DNA of 64,000 bases from Lithodes maja (lineage: Eukaryota > Arthropoda > Malacostraca > Decapoda > Lithodidae). The position numbers and the translations under genes are program-made. The stretch lies in the NCBI GenBank assembly GCA_037953745.1, contig JBAKBP010000779.1, forward strand, positions 124,001 to 188,000, in the 5' to 3' direction. Shown in pieces: positions 48,494 to 58,279 of the stretch (the first letter of the stretch is position 1; each line of letters begins with the position of its first letter). Under the pieces are notes generated by a model that was not told the origin of the DNA, ran no database searches, and saw nothing but the letters and a program-made list of their open reading frames with translations.

Positions 48494-50720
48494 ATGTCGC
48501 ATGTTGATTATATTCCTGTTCATATCATGGGGAAGGAGTACGTTTGGCAGTTTATTAGAACCCAACCTGGTCAAGAAGAGGTTGCTAGCAGGAGTAGTGA
48601 TGAATTAAGACGTGCGTTGGAGGTGCAGTGGTATGGCTAAGGCAGAGTAAGTTCAAGAGGTGTGTAAGTTAGTTGCACAGACTAATGGTCTTCAGGAAGC
48701 TAGTAATTGTGTTGTGGATGATGGCACCATCCAGCATGTGCCACAGCATTCTATCGGTCAGGCTAGCTACCATTCTACTGGGGACCAGAGTGGAGCAACG
48801 ACTCCAGAGCAAGGTGATACTGTATGTAGGCAGTCTCCTACTATTACCACAGCACCTGCCACCACGCCTCCACCGTCAGCATTTAACCCTATCAGTACGG
48901 CCCCTTAATTTTCACAGGGCTATGTTCAGGCCCCTATGGCCAGTACATTTGTTTCAAGTTATGCTAGCAATCCTCAGTATCCTCCTTCTTCCCCCCTGTG
49001 TCGTTGGCCACACCCCAGCAGTTCAATGCCACTCATACGGTGGCTGTGCAGCACAATGTTCCCCCTTATGCCCAGTTTCCTCCTATAACCCTGATAGGGT
49101 CGAGAGGTAGAGCTGCAGCTAAATATATTGGAGATGGAAGAGAGACAGAGAGAGAGAGATAGAGAGATGTAAGAGATAATTGAGTTGAGGAAGATAGAGA
49201 TGGAGGAGAGACAGAGAGAGAGAGATAGGGAGGTAGATTTGGAGAAGACGAAGTTGGAAACTAGTGGGCAAAGACGACAAGGGAATAGTCCTGGTCATAC
49301 ATCTAAGGAGGAGGCAGAAGAGGGGCTGTTGTCTCGACGGCTGAAGCTTGTGTCGGCCTTCGATGAACTCAAGGTCACGGAGTGGTTCTTGCATTTTGAG
49401 AAGAAGGCCCACGAGTATCAGTGGCCGAGGCAACGCTGGGCGGTGTTGGTGTCTAATGTTTTAAAAGGCAAGGCTCTTGATGCATACGATCGCCAAGAAG
49501 TGCAGGAGCTAGAGTATGATGTACTTAAAGAGGCTGTGTTAAAAGCCTACGAGCTGCGTCCCGAGGCTTACAGGTTGGCCTTCAGGGGGCTCGGAAGCGG
49601 CAGGGGGACTCGCACGTGGAATGTGCCAGGTACCTGCGCGATACTCTAGCTAAGTGGCTGCATTCAGAGTCGGCTGGTACTTTTGAGGCGGCCTGTGAGG
49701 TTTGGCTGATGGAGCAATTTACCAGCATAGTTGAAAAGGACATTGGGGCAAATTTAGGAAAAGCGGTTAAAATCAATAAGGGAAGCAGCAGTTTGGGCTG
49801 ATGACTTTGCACTAGCCCAGCGTGGCACGTGCATGGGGACCATTGGTGACAGGAGAGACCGACCTGTGCATCAAGCAGCCACAGTATCAGCTCGCCCATC
49901 ATCACCCAAATGTACCATAAATAAGACAACATTATACCAAGGCTGACGATCAGCAAGCTTCTACGGAAGTGAGATGTTATTTTTGCAAGCAAGTGGGTCA
50001 TATTAACCCTTTGGCGCACGATGACTCGTTCAGAGTCATTAGGTATTTTTTTCCTAGGCGCACGATGACTCGTTAAGAGTCATTAAACTTAAAAATATTC
50101 GCCGAAAATTAAGTTTTCGTCTGACGCGCGTCATATTTGGCACATATATTAAGTATTACGTCTAGTTCAATGGGTACAATTGGCAACTCCCTCAGTCTAA
50201 CCGTTTACTCACGGCTGGCTGGGAAGGGAGCAGAGTACAGCTCAGTCTGTGTTTCGATAATTTCACGTTTATTCGTGTATCTCAGTAACTATTTGGTTTA
50301 TAGTAATTCTGAAGTTACCAGTGGAATCCTCATTAAATTCCACTTCCATATATGTATGCAAATCAAAAATGTTGCGGGCAAAATTTTGAGCTAGCGCGAG
50401 TTGGAGATAAGGTATTTACTTTTTGTTTTACAATTCTTATTTCGGAGTGCCCCAATGTGGTTGTTTTGTATTTAGTCTATGTTTTTATTCGCTTATCTTC
50501 AAGTTCAATCAATAACGAAGCCGATGATACCTCATTAATCCAAATACAAGGATTTTTTGGTGGATAAAAACGTAACAGAAACAAATTATCGCCGGGCACA
50601 TAACTGGCTCTGAGTGAGCTGAGATATACTTTGGGAGTGGGAAAAACTTTGATTGGAAACTATAGGTGCGCCAAAGGGTTAAACCTCAGTGTGCTAAATG
50701 GAAGGCTACCCAGGAACCCA
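48494..50720 (+). pseudogene. Gag of the Gmr1-like element, split by a MITE
   Basis: It starts MSHVDYIPVHIMGKEYVWQF at 48494 (stop at 48638), then continues in broken frames. Residues such as 'LVSAFDELKVTEWFLHFEKK', 'WAVLVSNVLKGKALDAYDRQ' and 'VLKAYELRPEAYRLAFRGL' (49330-49590) form a SCAN-like capsid region. 'VECARYLRDTLAKWLHSESA' follows in another frame. The CCHC knuckle starts CYFCKQVGHI at 49975 and is resumed after the MITE as 'KPQCAKWKA' at 50683. There are several frameshifts and stops. Confidence 0.75.
50003..50682. mobile_element. TTAA-flanked MITE (680 bp) in the gag zinc knuckle
   Basis: Left end TTAACCCTTTGGCGCAC, inverted right end TTAACCCTTTGGCGCAC, 17 bp identical. Just inside the left end are two units each with 'ggcgcacgatgactcgtt' and a following 'agagtcatta', giving ATGACTC...GAGTCAT hairpins at 50021-50039 and 50065-50083. 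The TTAA falls inside the His-Ile-Lys codons of the gag CCHC motif. Confidence 0.92.
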
Positions 50721-50935
50721 AGGCTGTCCAGCTGGTGGTGACACTAGGGGAGGTGCCTGTGAAAGGCAAGCCAGGTACTGGTGAGTTTGGGGGGCAGTAT
50801 TGGCCAGAGCGAAGCAGGGTAGTAAGCACTTTGCCGCCCTAGATGGTATTACCACCTGAGCATAACCAGACTTCCCCTGATTGGTGTCGGCCATTCATAC
50901 ATGATGGATTTGTACGGGTTGGGGAGTAGACTTAC

Positions 50936-51260
50936 CCTGTCAAGGTGTTTATGGATACTGGTGCGCAACAATCCATGTGTCGCAACCTGACAGGGGGACC
51001 TATTAGTACGGGAGAGTTTGTGATGTGCAGGGGAATCAACAGTGAACAATTCTGTGATTTAGTCCCGGTGACCCTAGAGTGCCCACTTTTGACTGCGGAG
51101 TGTAAGGTGGCTATGGTGGACACTCTGCCAGTTGAGGGGGTGGACTTTTTGCTCGGGACTGACTTGGCAGGGGATGTAGTTTTCCCGCCTCCTACAGTCG
51201 TCGCTGAGGCTGCTTTGTGCCCCCTGGTGGTGGTTGTTTGCAAGAAGATAACATGGACTC
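50936..51260 (+). pseudogene. Aspartic protease of the Gmr1-like element
   Basis: 'VKVFMDTGAQQSMCRNLTGG' contains the retropepsin active site DTGA, and 'VDTLPVEGVDFLLGTDLAGD' is the second conserved segment (x-LLGxDxxG). Between them lies 'LVPVTLECPLLTAECKVAMV'. The frame is open over about 105 codons and lies between the gag knuckle and the integrase. Confidence 0.85.
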
Positions 51261-51275
51261 TACCCTGTTGGTGCA

Positions 51276-52370
51276 GTGACCCAATCAGTGGCACATTTGG
51301 CACAACAGGTGGATGATTTAGTGGATGCGGGGGCCGACAGCCATGAGTGCGGGCCATCCCATGATGCACTACTAGATGACACTGGTCCGGAGGCAACTGT
51401 GGGCTTGGCTGACCCCAGTGAGGCTACCGAGATTAGTAGAGGTGACCTAGTGCCGGATGAGGAGTCTGACATAGTGAAACCGAATCAACCTTCTGATATT
51501 TTTGAGAGGTCAGAGGTAACCTCCTTGATGGAGTTACTTAGAAACAAACTGAGCAAGTTGCAGCAAGAGGACCCGAGTCTGGGCCTCCGGTTTAAGAAGA
51601 TTGGTACGACTGGTGGGAAGAACGGTCAAGCAGAGACATTCATTATAAAAGGGGCATTGTTGTATCGGCAGTGGACGCCGGATACAAACTCAGGTTTGGG
51701 GGAGGAGCAGTTAATGGTGCCTGCCCAGTTCAGGGAGGAGCTGGTTAGGCTAACGCAGGTGGCACCACTGGCGGGTCACTTGGGGGTATGTGAGGCTACT
51801 GATAGGCTAGATTCTCATTTTTGGTGGCCTAATATGCATGCATCGGTGGCTTCTTTTTTGATTTGTCATATTGGTGAGGTAGTTGGAGAACCCCACCCAG
51901 GAATACCCGTGGCACCTTTGATCCCTACACCTGCAGTTGTACCGCCATTGACTCGTGTCATAGTTGACATGGTTGGTCCCTTACTACCCACCAGTTCGGG
52001 AGATAAATACTCGCACACTTTAATTGATACTACCACTAGATATCCGGAGACTATCCCGGTTAGCAGCATGAACACGAAGATGAGAGACCATTGTAACACA
52101 CAGGCTAAATCTAGGGTGTTCCAGGTGGGCGACGAGGCTTTGGCATGGTTGTCAGTTCAGGGTCGACCCATGGCTGCTAAGTTTTGTGGTCAGTATCAGG
52201 TCATTAAGCAAATTGGTGAGGTTGACTATGTAATAGATATGCCCGACCGTCGCATAGCCTCCCAATGCTGCCCTATTAATATGCAACAGCCCTACCACAG
52301 ACCGACTGCATCTGGCCGTGGCGCTGATGGAGGTGATGTTGCGCAGGCAGGTATAGCCGCAAGGAGTGCG
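51276..52370 (+). pseudogene. Integrase region placed before RT (Gmr1-like order)
   Basis: An acidic linker is followed by 'LMVPAQFREELVRLTQVAPL', then 'AGHLGVCEATDRLDSHFWWP' (the zinc domain with AGHxG and FWWP) and 'VIVDMVGPLLPTSSGDKYSH' (first catalytic Asp region). The core is then cut short at 'SSMNTKM', and the frame jumps to 'VFQVGDEALAWL' and 'KFCGQYQVIKQIGEVDYVID' (C-terminal GPY-like part). The second Asp and the Glu are deleted. The position upstream of RT is what matters. Confidence 0.82.
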
Positions 52371-52589
52371 GAGGTGCGCATGTATGGTATCGGCGGGGAA
52401 GCCTTGACACTTATGAACTGTGGGAGTGACTGCACAGGTGGTACCGCTTATTCCTCTCATGACCTGGCTGTATTAGGGACGAAGGAGGAGAAGGAGGGAG
52501 ACTATAGTTTAGTGGCTGCGGTCCCGGCTGGGTTGTGGGATGGCAATGAGTATGTTGTTCTTCGAGTTAAGTTGCAACCTCTTGTTTCT

Positions 52590-53160
52590 AAGCGCCAAGA
52601 GGAGTTGTTTACTAGGCTGTGGCAGTACTTCTGCATGTTTGTTGATTCTCCAGGCCTGATGTCCGGGGTGGCACCCGACATAGAGGATGGAGACTGCAAA
52701 GCTCAAGTTGGCTCCCTACCGTGTAAATCCTGCTCGACAGCCTGTCTTAGAAGCAGAGCTGGACTACATGTTGGAGAAGGGTCTGAGGGATAAGGGATAT
52801 CGTAGGTGGTCTTTGCCAGTGACGCTGCAACCTGAGCAGAGTGGCGGGATCCGTTTTTGTGTTGATTGCAGTGGTGTTAGTGCATTATCCCAGACAGACA
52901 CCTCTCCATTATCCAGAGTTGACGACCCCATAGACCGCATCAGGGCTGCCACGTTTATCACTAAGGTGAAATTAGTGACAGGTTATTGGCAGGTCCCGTT
53001 GCCGGAGAGAGCGAAGAGAAGTGCTATTCTTGTGATGGACTGGGCAGTTTATCAGTGTCAGGTGCTGTTCTGCTGCTGGAACACAGTTTGGATGTGTGGC
53101 ATGTTAAGGGCACTGATAATGTTCTGGCTGATTGGTTGTCACAGGAGGGTATGTTTTAAG
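52590..53160 (+). pseudogene. Reverse transcriptase start and RNase H end of the Gmr1-like element
   Basis: 'LWQYFCMFVDSPGLMSGVAP' leads to a frameshift at about 52690 and 'LAPYRVNPARQPVLEAELDY', 'SGGIRFCVDCSGVSALSQTD', 'ATFITKVKLVTGYWQVPL' and 'KRSAILVMDWAVYQCQVL'. These are RT boxes 1-3. DNA at about 53075-53160 then encodes 'HVKGTDNVLADWLSQ', the end of RNase H, so everything from the YxDD box through most of RNase H is deleted. Confidence 0.85.
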
Positions 53161-53442
53161 GAGAACCCTCGCCGTTCAGTCAGTGTTGGTGTAGCCTCCT
53201 ACTTTGGTTTGATTGGCATGTTTACGTCTGGTGCTTGTTGGTTGCCATATGCAGCCCAGCGTAGGATCGTAAAGTAGGAGTTGCTATGTTTCTGTATAGG
53301 AGAAAATATTTATATACAAAAATATAAAAACTATAAAAATACTATAAACAAGACTGTAGTTGTGTATGTCTTATAGTGTTATTGAAGTATGAGAAGTCTG
53401 TTGTTTCAAGATGCACCAACAGACTCCCCCTGGGTGTGAGGA
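53161..53442. other. 3' untranslated region of the Gmr1-like element
   Basis: AT-rich DNA ending in 'ccccctgggtgtgagga', a weak polypurine tract directly before the 3' LTR. Confidence 0.5.
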
Positions 53443-53517
53443 TGTCACTCCCAAATGAATTTTGTAACCTACTGTATGTAATTTTTGAGTGAGTTAAAAT
53501 TGACATGGCCTTTGTTA
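53443..53517 (+). repeat. 3' LTR fragment of the Gmr1-like element
   Basis: 75 bp matching the start of the 5' LTR (TGTCACTCCCAAATGA, 'ttttgtaacct', 'gacatggcctttgtta') with a few changes. Identity stops at 53517, where the next element's gag leader begins. Confidence 0.85.
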
Positions 53518-53527
53518 AGCATATACC

Positions 53528-54115
53528 ATGGACCGCAAAAAAATAGCCGTCCTTTTAACGCACTTGGGAAAAGCCGTTTCCCTCGTTGCCCCACAGGTAA
53601 CCCCTGCACTTACCTGGGACCAGTTTAAGCCCATGGTCATTGAAGCTATCAAGCCTTCATTGGGTGTTTTCGTAGCCCATGCTCGCATTAAGGACATAAA
53701 ATACGAAGGCGATCTAGACGCCATCATATCAACCATCACACAGCAAGTGAGGGCTGCTTTCCCTGCTTTAAATAGAATCCTGCAGGAACAACATATATTA
53801 GTGCATCTTGTACAAGTTCTACCATGCAGAGTACAAGAGTACTTCGCCGTGCACGACCCCGTAAGCTTCCAGCGAGATATTGTTATCATTCGAAAAATCC
53901 TCGCAACTCAACCCAAGACCAATGCGATAGCTGCCATCAAGAGGTTTACCACACATCCACAAACATCCAACAGAACCGGGGAATCGACCACTTTTAAAAG
54001 GCACGCAGCTCCAGCACCAAAGGCACATTACCATCAGGGACAATACCAACCAAGCAGACCAAAATTCACTCCAAATCAACCGAAGCAAATTTATCCCAGG
54101 AATCAGCTCCATTAA
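53528..54115 (+). pseudogene. Gypsy gag-like ORF
   Basis: 195 codons starting MDRKKIAVLLTHLGKAVSLV, mainly helical, with a basic, Gln/Pro-rich end ('HHYQ..RPKFTPNQPKQIYP' type). There is no CCHC knuckle. Called gag by position upstream of the protease. It is open throughout. Confidence 0.6.
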
Positions 54116-54136
54116 CAAGGTAAGCCACAAACTCTA

Positions 54137-54373
54137 GTGATTATCAACCCCTATTATTTCTCTGCCTGCAACTCAAGGTGCCCCCTCCATCATATTGAAG
54201 ACTCCACCAAGTATGGTAGGCCCTCTCAACCTCGTATATCTGCTAACGAGGAAGGTTTCCGAGAGGAAGAATTAGAAGAGTCCTCTGAGCCAGAAAATAT
54301 CGTTCAGAGTTTTCCCGAAGAGGAACAAGTAGAAATCCTTGAGGAGGAAGAAGTAGATCCTCAGGATTTTTAA
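54137..54373 (+). CDS. Acidic ORF between gag and protease
   Basis: 78 codons ending in a strongly acidic tail ('EEGFREEELEESSEPENIVQ', 'EEEQVEILEEEEVDPQDF'). No domain is recognised. Probably the C-terminal gag or linker part of the Gypsy polyprotein in another frame. Confidence 0.4.
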   Translation: MIINPYYFSACNSRCPLHHIEDSTKYGRPSQPRISANEEGFREEELEESSEPENIVQSFPEEEQVEILEEEEVDPQDF

Positions 54374-54390
54374 GACCTCCCCCGCCCACC

Positions 54391-54606
54391 ATGGCTTCGG
54401 CGGGGGAATCTGCTAGTGATAAACCACCCCCCATATATCACCTTGCAAAAATTAAGGGCATTCCTGTACGGCTGTTGATCGACATTGGCGCCGCCCGATC
54501 GTGTTTGTTCAACTCCTTTTATGTCAAGTACAAGAAAAGATTTGGTGATCTTCAGCCCCCCACCACCAATCTGAAAAGTGCAGGTGATACTCCTCTTCAT
54601 ATTTGA
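54391..54606 (+). pseudogene. Gypsy protease, active site altered
   Basis: 'LAKIKGIPVRLLIDIGAARS' is the retropepsin active-site segment, where D-T/S-G is expected but DIG is found, so Thr/Ser is replaced by Ile. The frame stops 50 codons later and the flap region is not seen. The product could not be an active protease. Confidence 0.7.
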
Positions 54607-54857
54607 GGTGAAACTCGACCCCTACACGTGACCACTCCATTTGCTCATGGTAGTACTCCTTCGTAGTATTCCATTCAGAATGTAAGCACTATGACGGCTA
54701 CCTAGGTTTGGATATATTACAAAAGCTCCAAGCTCAGGTAGATTGTGGGCAACGCCTGATCTATTTAAAAAAAAAATAAAAATCCCAGAAACCCTCCAAC
54801 ATATCTCCCCCTGTGCTTCAGAAACCTAAGCCGATTTATATCTATCTATCTATCTAT

Positions 54858-55337
54858 CTATTGCCTGATGCAGTGAACCCCGAAGGGGTGGCCACGAACG
54901 AACCGCCCCAATGCACCTCTGTCCCCAGTCAGTCGATGCCCCTCCCCCCAACCAGCACCGCCTTCGTTCATGTACTTCCTCACTCCATCCTTCCACCTCT
55001 CATTCGGTCTACCTCTCCCTCTCTGTCCCTCCACCTCGCTCTCGTACACCCTCTTAGTCATTCTCTCGCTTTCCATACGTTCCATATGGCCGAACCATCT
55101 CAAGTTGTTCCTTTTCACACTTTCCAGCACATCTACCTCCACACCACACCTCCTTACTTCCTCATTAGTCTGTCTATCCCTCCATGTAACTCCGCATGCA
55201 CTCCTTAAGTAATTCATTTCCACTGCTCTCACTCTTGGTCTGAGTCTCTCAACCAACGTCCATGCTTCGCTTCCGTAATTCAGTGTCGGGATTACCACAC
55301 TGTCATGCAAGGACTTCTTCACTTCCATACTGACCAC
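54858..55337 (-). CDS. LINE C-terminal region
   Basis: Reads 'MVSMEVKKSLHDSVVIPTLN', 'YGSEAWTLVERLRPRVRAVE', 'MNYLRSACGVTWRDRQTNEE' and 'NLRWFGHMERMESERMTKRV', then 'GRGRPNERWKDGVRKYM'. 'YGSEAWT...ME...LR...G..R.D...N..V' and 'RWFGHVxRM' are the standard tail of RTE/craniiform-type LINE reverse transcriptases. Open frame of 159 codons. Confidence 0.85.
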   Translation of the reverse strand: MVSMEVKKSLHDSVVIPTLNYGSEAWTLVERLRPRVRAVEMNYLRSACGVTWRDRQTNEEVRRCGVEVDVLESVKRNNLRWFGHMERMESERMTKRVYESEVEGQRGRGRPNERWKDGVRKYMNEGGAGWGEGHRLTGDRGALGRFVRGHPFGVHCIRQ

Positions 55338-55366
55338 CCCATTTCTTGTTACTGCTTTTAGCGTTC

Positions 55367-55783
55367 CTACAACCCCTGTTGTACCCTCTTCCGCACTTCT
55401 TCATGCATAGTCCCATCTTTACTCAACACACTGCCCAGATACTTAAAAGAGTTGACGATCTCCATAGCTTGACCGTTCAGCTTCACCTCACACTCTGTGA
55501 CTTCACCCCTTTCGAAGACCATAACCTTGCTCTTCCCCGCATTTACCTTCAAATTCCATTTTTCGCACACTGTTCCAAACTCATTTACCAGACCCTGAAA
55601 CTCCCATTCATTATCACTCATCAGAACTGTATCATCCGCAAACAGCAGTATAGGTAGCTTCCACTCAATTCCCTCCCTTTTCAGCGATACACCAACATCC
55701 ACTGCTCTTGATAGTATTTCTTTCATGACTCCATCCATATATACAGTAAACAACCACGGGGACATCACACACCCCTGTTTCAA
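55367..55783 (-). CDS. LINE reverse transcriptase, catalytic part (FADD)
   Basis: Reads 'MKQGCVMSPWLFTVYMDGVM', 'LPILLFADDTVLMSDNEWEF' and 'EKWNLKVNAGKSKVMVFERG', ending 'SFKYLGSVLSKDGTMHEEVR'. The FADD box, the QGCxxSPxLF entry and the KYLGSxL segment are intact. A short frame break near 55350 separates it from the tail. The endonuclease and first RT boxes are missing through 5' truncation. Confidence 0.88.
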   Translation of the reverse strand: MKQGCVMSPWLFTVYMDGVMKEILSRAVDVGVSLKREGIEWKLPILLFADDTVLMSDNEWEFQGLVNEFGTVCEKWNLKVNAGKSKVMVFERGEVTECEVKLNGQAMEIVNSFKYLGSVLSKDGTMHEEVRKRVQQGL

Positions 55784-55799
55784 ACCAACATTCAGGCCG

Positions 55800-56541
55800 A
55801 TTTATATGACCCCGCAAAAGAAAGGGGAACTTAGTAACATAAACATGCCCTCATCCGATGTTTTTAGCAAGTCCACTTGCCAGCATCATAGGCAAACCCT
55901 TCGCCCCAATAACAGTAAGACAGTTTCAGCCTGCGATAAACGTCCCCCTAACCATGTTTATATCGTCCATTATCATGTCCCTAATGTCTTGGACTATGAT
56001 CAGTGACCCGACAGCAGTGTTTTCAATGCTCCTAAAGGTAAACACAAAACTCCGACAAATACTTATGTTGGAGAGCCTTTTTGCCTTAATGCTACTGAAG
56101 CCAAACCTGATCGTAAATTCCATGAATGTATCTCTCCACCTTCCATGATTAATGCTACTGAAGCCCAATCTGATCACACATTTCATGACTGTATCTCTAA
56201 CTTTTCCATTGTCCATATGCTACTGAAGCCACCTATGATCTTCCTTGTAATCAGAAATCTTATATTTCTCATGGTACTGAAGCCCACCCTGATGTTAGAT
56301 TAAGTACAGGCACTAATCAAACGCCTGTAGGTTCGCAACTTCCCATCCCTTCTGTGCCACTTTCACATTGCAATTTCTCATCAAGTTCAGTATCTAAACC
56401 TACCACCAATTTGTCTTCCCCTATCAAGAAAAGAAAAAAATATTCAGTCTATGCCTCCACCCACTATTATCAGCCCCGCTATCACCCAAAAGAAAACAGA
56501 AATACCCCCTCAGCACCAAAAAATGGGTTCTCCTACGACCT
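55800..56541 (+). other. Gypsy polyprotein linker, degenerate
   Basis: Between the LINE insertion and the RT leader the frames are broken (for example 55725-56006 and 55858-56148). Repeated words 'atgctactgaagcc' occur three times near 56088, 56152 and 56218, showing a degenerate internal repeat of about 65 bp. No conserved domain is seen. Confidence 0.5.
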
Positions 56542-57063
56542 ATGCCCCAACCTATCATGATTTTAACCTCCACCGGTCTTCCTAATGGTCCAGATCGGTG
56601 TAGAATTCAGCCTGCTATCTTATCCTCCCATAATAATTCTATTTTAATTGTTACCATTTCGAATGAGAAGTTAACCTTACCTAAAGGTCTCATTATAGGA
56701 GACCTAGAAACCTTCGATGAAATGGCTCCCATTCCCGAAGAAGAGCCAAATTCCCCTGTCTTACCTAACATTCCTGAGTCTCTAACTGACCTCCAACACC
56801 AACAAATAAAGAAATTACTCCCCGAATTCTGTGACGTGTTCACCCAAACTTCCACCGAGATCGGAATAACGACCATGGAAGAACATTCCATCCATACCAC
56901 GGAACCCCCTCTTCGTCAGCGCTCTCGCAGAAAAAAAACCTGTACAACGTCAAGAGGAAGAACAACAGGTCCAAGAAATGTTAGATGCCGGAATCGCCAC
57001 CCCCTCTGTCAACCCGTGGTCCTCACCAGTCGTCCTAGTAAAGAAAAAAGACGGCTCGACTAG
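56542..57063 (+). pseudogene. Gypsy pol leader before RT
   Basis: Contains 'GLPNGPDRCRIQPAILSSHN', 'LTLPKGLIIGDLETFDEMAP' and 'LLPEFCDVFTQTSTEIGITT'. The last is the region just before RT in Gypsy pol ('L..y.dvF...'). The frame then goes out of register with RT at about 56930, at an A run. Confidence 0.7.
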
Positions 57064-57790
57064 GTTTTGTGTGGACTACCGACGCCTGAATGACGCCACA
57101 ATTAAAAACGCAACGCCTTTACCTCGGATCGATGACTCCCTGGACTCTCTGCACGGCTCAGAATGGTTTACCACCCTCGACCTGCAAGCCAGATATTGGC
57201 AAGTCCCTATCACAGCCGAACATCAGCAGAAAACAGCTTTCTCAACCAGTGGAGGACACCTCTATGAGTTTAACGTGTTGCCTATTGGATTGTGTAATGG
57301 CCAAGCTACCTTCTCTCGGTTAATGGAATCCGTGTTAAAAGGACTCACTTGGGAGACTTGTCTGGCGTATTTAGACGATGTGATTGTGTATTCTAGTACC
57401 TGGCCCGAACATCTAAAAAGACTTCGTCAAGTATTACAACGCAACAGAGACGCCGGATTAAAACTCAAGCCTTCTAAATGCGAGATTGCCAGGAATTCGG
57501 TAGGATTTCTCACTCATGTGATCTCGGCTCAAGATTTCTCACCTAATCCTAAGAAATTGTCAGCCATCGGAAACAAACAACCACCTATCACCGTCAAAGG
57601 CATGCGACCTTTTCTCAGATTAGCCACATATTATCGCCGTTTTGTTCCAAATTTTGCTGAGATCACCCGTCCTCGTCATCAACTCACCCATAAAGACACT
57701 AAGTTTATATGGACGCATGCAAGGAACCTAGCTTTCGAAACATTGAAAGAAAAGTTAGTACAAGCTCCCACAGTAGCATTTCCTGATTAA
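56978..57790 (+). pseudogene. Gypsy reverse transcriptase
   Basis: Reads 'GIATPSVNPWSSPVVLVKKK', 'DGSTRFCVDYRRLNDATIKN', 'FTTLDLQARYWQVPI', 'KTAFSTSGGHLYEFNVLPIG', 'TCLAYLDDVIVYSSTWPEHL' and the thumb 'KPSKCEIARNSVGFLTHVIS'. The catalytic YLDD and first-Asp LDL boxes are intact. A TAA stop at 57788-57790 separates it from RNase H in the same frame. Confidence 0.92.
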
Positions 57791-58160
57791 CAACAACCTA
57801 TTCGCCTATATACGGATGTTTCCTTATACGCCATTGGAGCCGTACTCGCTCAAGTGCAGGAAGGGAAAGAACATGTCATTGCCTACGCCAGTTCGACCTT
57901 GAATACCGCCCAACAAAATTACGCCGCCACCAAGAGAGAAGGTTTAGGCATTATCTGGGCCCATAATCATTTTAGATCTTTTGTATTAGGGGCTAAATTA
58001 GACATTATAACCGATCACCAATCCTTGAAATGGTTCCGAAGATGTGAAACCAACTCTGCGTTGTTAGTTCGCTGGAGAGAAATGCTGGAAGAGTATGACT
58101 TTGTCATCCATTATCGACCCGGGAAACTTCATACAAACGCCGACGCTCTCTCCAGCTTAC
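57791..58160 (+). pseudogene. Gypsy RNase H
   Basis: Same frame as RT: 'QQPIRLYTDVSLYAIGAVLA', 'IAYASSTLNTAQQNYAATKR', 'EGLGIIWAHNHFRSFVLGAK', 'LDIITDHQSLKWFRR' and 'FVIHYRPGKLHTNADALSSL'. The D-E-D residues (YTD, REGLG, TDH) and the N-A-D-A-L-S end are present. Confidence 0.9.
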
Positions 58161-58279
58161 CTGTGCCAGACCACCCCCCCACCAACCTTGCCGCCCTACA
58201 GCAAACTAATCCATCCCCACTATTACCCACTGACGTCACCACAACCTCTGAGCCCATCCTGTTACAATTGTGGGACAAG

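Larger units (their letters stand above)
41959..53517 (+). mobile_element. Decayed Gypsy element with protease-integrase-RT order (Gmr1-like)
   Basis: Both LTR starts are visible: TGTCACTCCCAAATGAGTTT at 41959 and TGTCACTCCCAAATGAATTT at 53443. The internal region holds gag with a CCHC knuckle, a DTGA protease, an integrase zinc/core region, and only then a reverse transcriptase and the end of RNase H. In normal Gypsy elements integrase comes last. The early integrase is the hallmark of the Gmr1-type group. The 5' LTR contains two DNA-transposon insertions and the 3' LTR is cut after 75 bp where the next Gypsy element begins. Confidence 0.8.
54842..55795 (-). mobile_element. 5'-truncated LINE inserted in the Gypsy element
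   Basis: Flanked by GCCGATTTATAT at 54830-54841 and 55796-55807, a 12-bp target duplication. On the minus strand it has a reverse transcriptase with LLFADDTVL, a C-terminal tail and a (GATA)n 3' tail at 54858-54841. The insertion splits the Gypsy polyprotein between protease and reverse transcriptase. Confidence 0.92.
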
